A DNA stretch of 64,000 nt from the NCBI GenBank assembly GCA_964017235.1, contig OZ024930.1:148862221-148926220 (forward strand), written 5' to 3'. The notes below the pieces were generated by a model. The model searched no databases and was not told the DNA's origin. It saw only the letters and a program-made list of their open reading frames with translations. The stretch's first letter is position 1. Each line of letters begins with the position of its first letter. Position numbers and translations under genes: made by a program. Positions 62,705 to 64,000 of this stretch are shown here, piece after piece. The DNA comes from Sabellastarte sp. h YS-2021 (Eukaryota > Annelida > Polychaeta > Sabellida > Sabellidae).

Positions 62705-64000
62705 CGGGATGGCCTTTTTTGGTCTGTAACCAAGTCAAATATTGAGATGTAATGCTGGAATTTGGGTGAGACATTAGTTTCGTTGCACTAGTGATAACAA
62801 AAATGATTTGAGACTTACATCTAGGTGGGAAACCCATGTTGCAAGTTGTCCATGTTCCATCACCCGACTACACGAAGGGCCTTTTCTACTCTGTAAATAA
62901 GTCAAATATTGAGATGTAACGCTGCAATTTGGGTGAGTCATTTGTTTAGTGGCACTAGTGATAACAACAATGATTTCAGACTTACATCTAGCGGGCAAAC
63001 TCATGCTGCGACCTGTCCAGGCTAAATCGCCAAAGTACCGAGATGGCCGTTTTTTCTCTGTAACCAAGTCAAATATTGAGATGTAATGTTGAAATTTGTG
63101 CAGGATATTAGTTACATGGCATTAGTGATAACAGAAGTTGATTTCAGACTTACATCTAGTTTGGAAACTCTTGCCACGACCTGTCAAGGCTACATCGCCT
63201 AAGTACCGGGATGGCCTTTTTTCCTCTGTAACCAAGTCAAATATTGAGCTGTAATACTGGAATTTGGGCAGGACATTAGTTTTGTGGCACAATTGATTAT
63301 GGCAGTGATTTGAGAGTTACATCTAGGTATGAAACTTTTGTAACAACTTTTCCAAGTACCCGGAGCGCCATTTTTCCTCTGTAAGTAGGTCAAGTATTGA
63401 GATGTAATGCTGCAATTTGGGCGAGTCATTTGTTTAGTGGCACTAGTGATATTAACAATGATTTCAGACTTACATCTAGCTGGCAAACTCATGCCGCGAC
63501 CTGTCCAGGCTAAATCGACAATGTACCGAGATGGCCGTTTTTTCTCCATAACCAAGTCAAATATTGAGATGTAACGTTGAAATTTGTGCAGGATATTAGT
63601 TACATGGCACTAGTGATAACAGAAGAGATTTCAGACTTACATCTAGTTTGGAAACTCTTGCCACGACCTGTCAAGGCTACACCGCCTAAGTACCGGGATG
63701 GCCTTTTTTCCTCCGTAACCAAGTCAAATATTGAGCTGTAACGCTGGAATTTGGGCAGGACATTAGTTTTGTGGCACAATTGATTATGGCAATGATTTGA
63801 GAGTTACATCTAGGTATGAAACTTTTGTAACGACTTTTCCAAGTACCCGGAGCGCCATTTTTCCTCTGTAAGTAGGTCAAGTATTGAGATGTAATGCTGC
63901 AATTTGGGCGAGTCATTTGTTTAGTGGCACTAGTGATATTAACAATGATTTCAGACTTACATCTAGCTGGCAAACTCATGCCGCGACCTGTCCAGGCTAA
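62705..64000. repeat. D-E-B, C-A-B, C and partial A at right edge
   Basis: D-E-B 62705-63206, trimer 63207-63693, C 63694-63846, and A from 63847 cut by the window end after 154 of 167 bases. It continues the 60255 pattern, so the array extends beyond the window. Confidence 0.95.

Larger units (their letters stand above)
1..64000. repeat. Continuous HOR satellite array
   Basis: The entire window is head-to-tail satellite DNA made of five monomer types (A, B, C, D, E) of 153-167 bp plus their hybrids. Block lengths of 487, 484, 320, 654/653 and 502/500 bp, one 764-bp irregular patch and the two partial ends tile the window to exactly 64,000 bp. Every monomer carries the core TTACATCTAG near position 111 and, with few exceptions, ends in GTAC. 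No inversion, transposon insertion or unique sequence was seen, so the window probably lies inside the array rather than at its edge. Long monomer-diverged, HOR-homogenised arrays are typical of eukaryotic centromeric or other heterochromatic DNA. Family and species are not recognised. Confidence 0.99.

Noticed and set aside
1..64000. Known satellites such as primate alpha satellite, Arabidopsis 180-bp, rice CentO, maize CentC or knob repeats.
   Set aside because: The monomers do not resemble what I remember of these families beyond similar length. A database search would be needed to name the family.

Overview
The whole 64 kb is one uninterrupted tandem satellite DNA array. I see no gene, RNA gene, mobile element, CRISPR array, telomere repeat or unique sequence, and every monomer is in the same orientation. 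An array this long, with monomers of about 160 bp in a higher-order repeat (HOR) arrangement and no coding content, points to a eukaryotic nuclear chromosome and to constitutive heterochromatin, plausibly centromeric, pericentromeric or subtelomeric. I do not recognise the family and cannot name the species. Many copy-to-copy differences are C/T or G/A changes at CpG, which suggests a genome that methylates CpG, such as a plant or vertebrate. That is inference.

Notation used below. Monomers begin after the GTAC that normally ends the previous one. C = 153 bp (starts CGGGATGGCC, carries CAATTG). A = 167 bp (starts CCGGAGCGCC). B = 167 bp (starts CGAGATGGCC; variants of 166-168 bp). D = 167 bp (starts CGGGATGGCC then TTTTTTGGTC). 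E = 167 bp (starts ACGAAGGGCC). Hybrids: A/B (A head, B tail, 167 bp), E/C (E head, C tail, 153 bp) and E/A (167 bp). A3 is A with a 3-bp deletion (164 bp). Aligned by eye, A and B match at 126 of 167 positions (75%), while copies of the same type are nearly identical. This is the signature of a HOR satellite.

The basic unit is the trimer C-A-B, 487 bp (484 with A3), about 41.5% GC by hand count. Other building blocks are the dimer C-A/B (320 bp), the trimer D-E-B (502 bp) and the tetramer D-E/C-A-B (654 bp). My tiling is 346 bp of left-edge monomers, 78 x 487, 14 x 484, 21 x 320, six tetramers of 654 and one of 653, twelve D-E-B of 502 and one D-E/A-B of 500, one irregular 764-bp patch and 307 bp at the right edge. 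It sums to exactly 64,000 bp in about 395 monomers.

Layout. 1-20290 is a mosaic in which D is mostly followed by the E/C hybrid, with long-range copies displaced by 6017 and 5187 bp. 20291-21876 is the least regular stretch and holds two truncated monomers. 23840-34666 is four copies of a 2585-bp super-repeat, one expanded by a single trimer. 36448-41529 alternates D-containing blocks. 41530-64000 is built from D-started super-repeats of 2432, 2767, 3911, 3911, 2280, 3424 and 2450 bp, which differ by whole numbers of trimers or by exchange of blocks, with a 10,102-bp displaced duplication on top.

There are no genes to work together here. The biology is that of the repeat: nested unequal exchange, recurrent hybrid monomers with switch points in shared blocks, a monomer length close to the DNA of one chromatosome, an internal 8-bp inverted repeat, and, only at the D/E boundary, a sequence holding all nine essential bases of the CENP-B box but with a spacer one base short. 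The many minus-strand open frames are by-products of the repeat: unit lengths are not multiples of three, so no frame survives from unit to unit.
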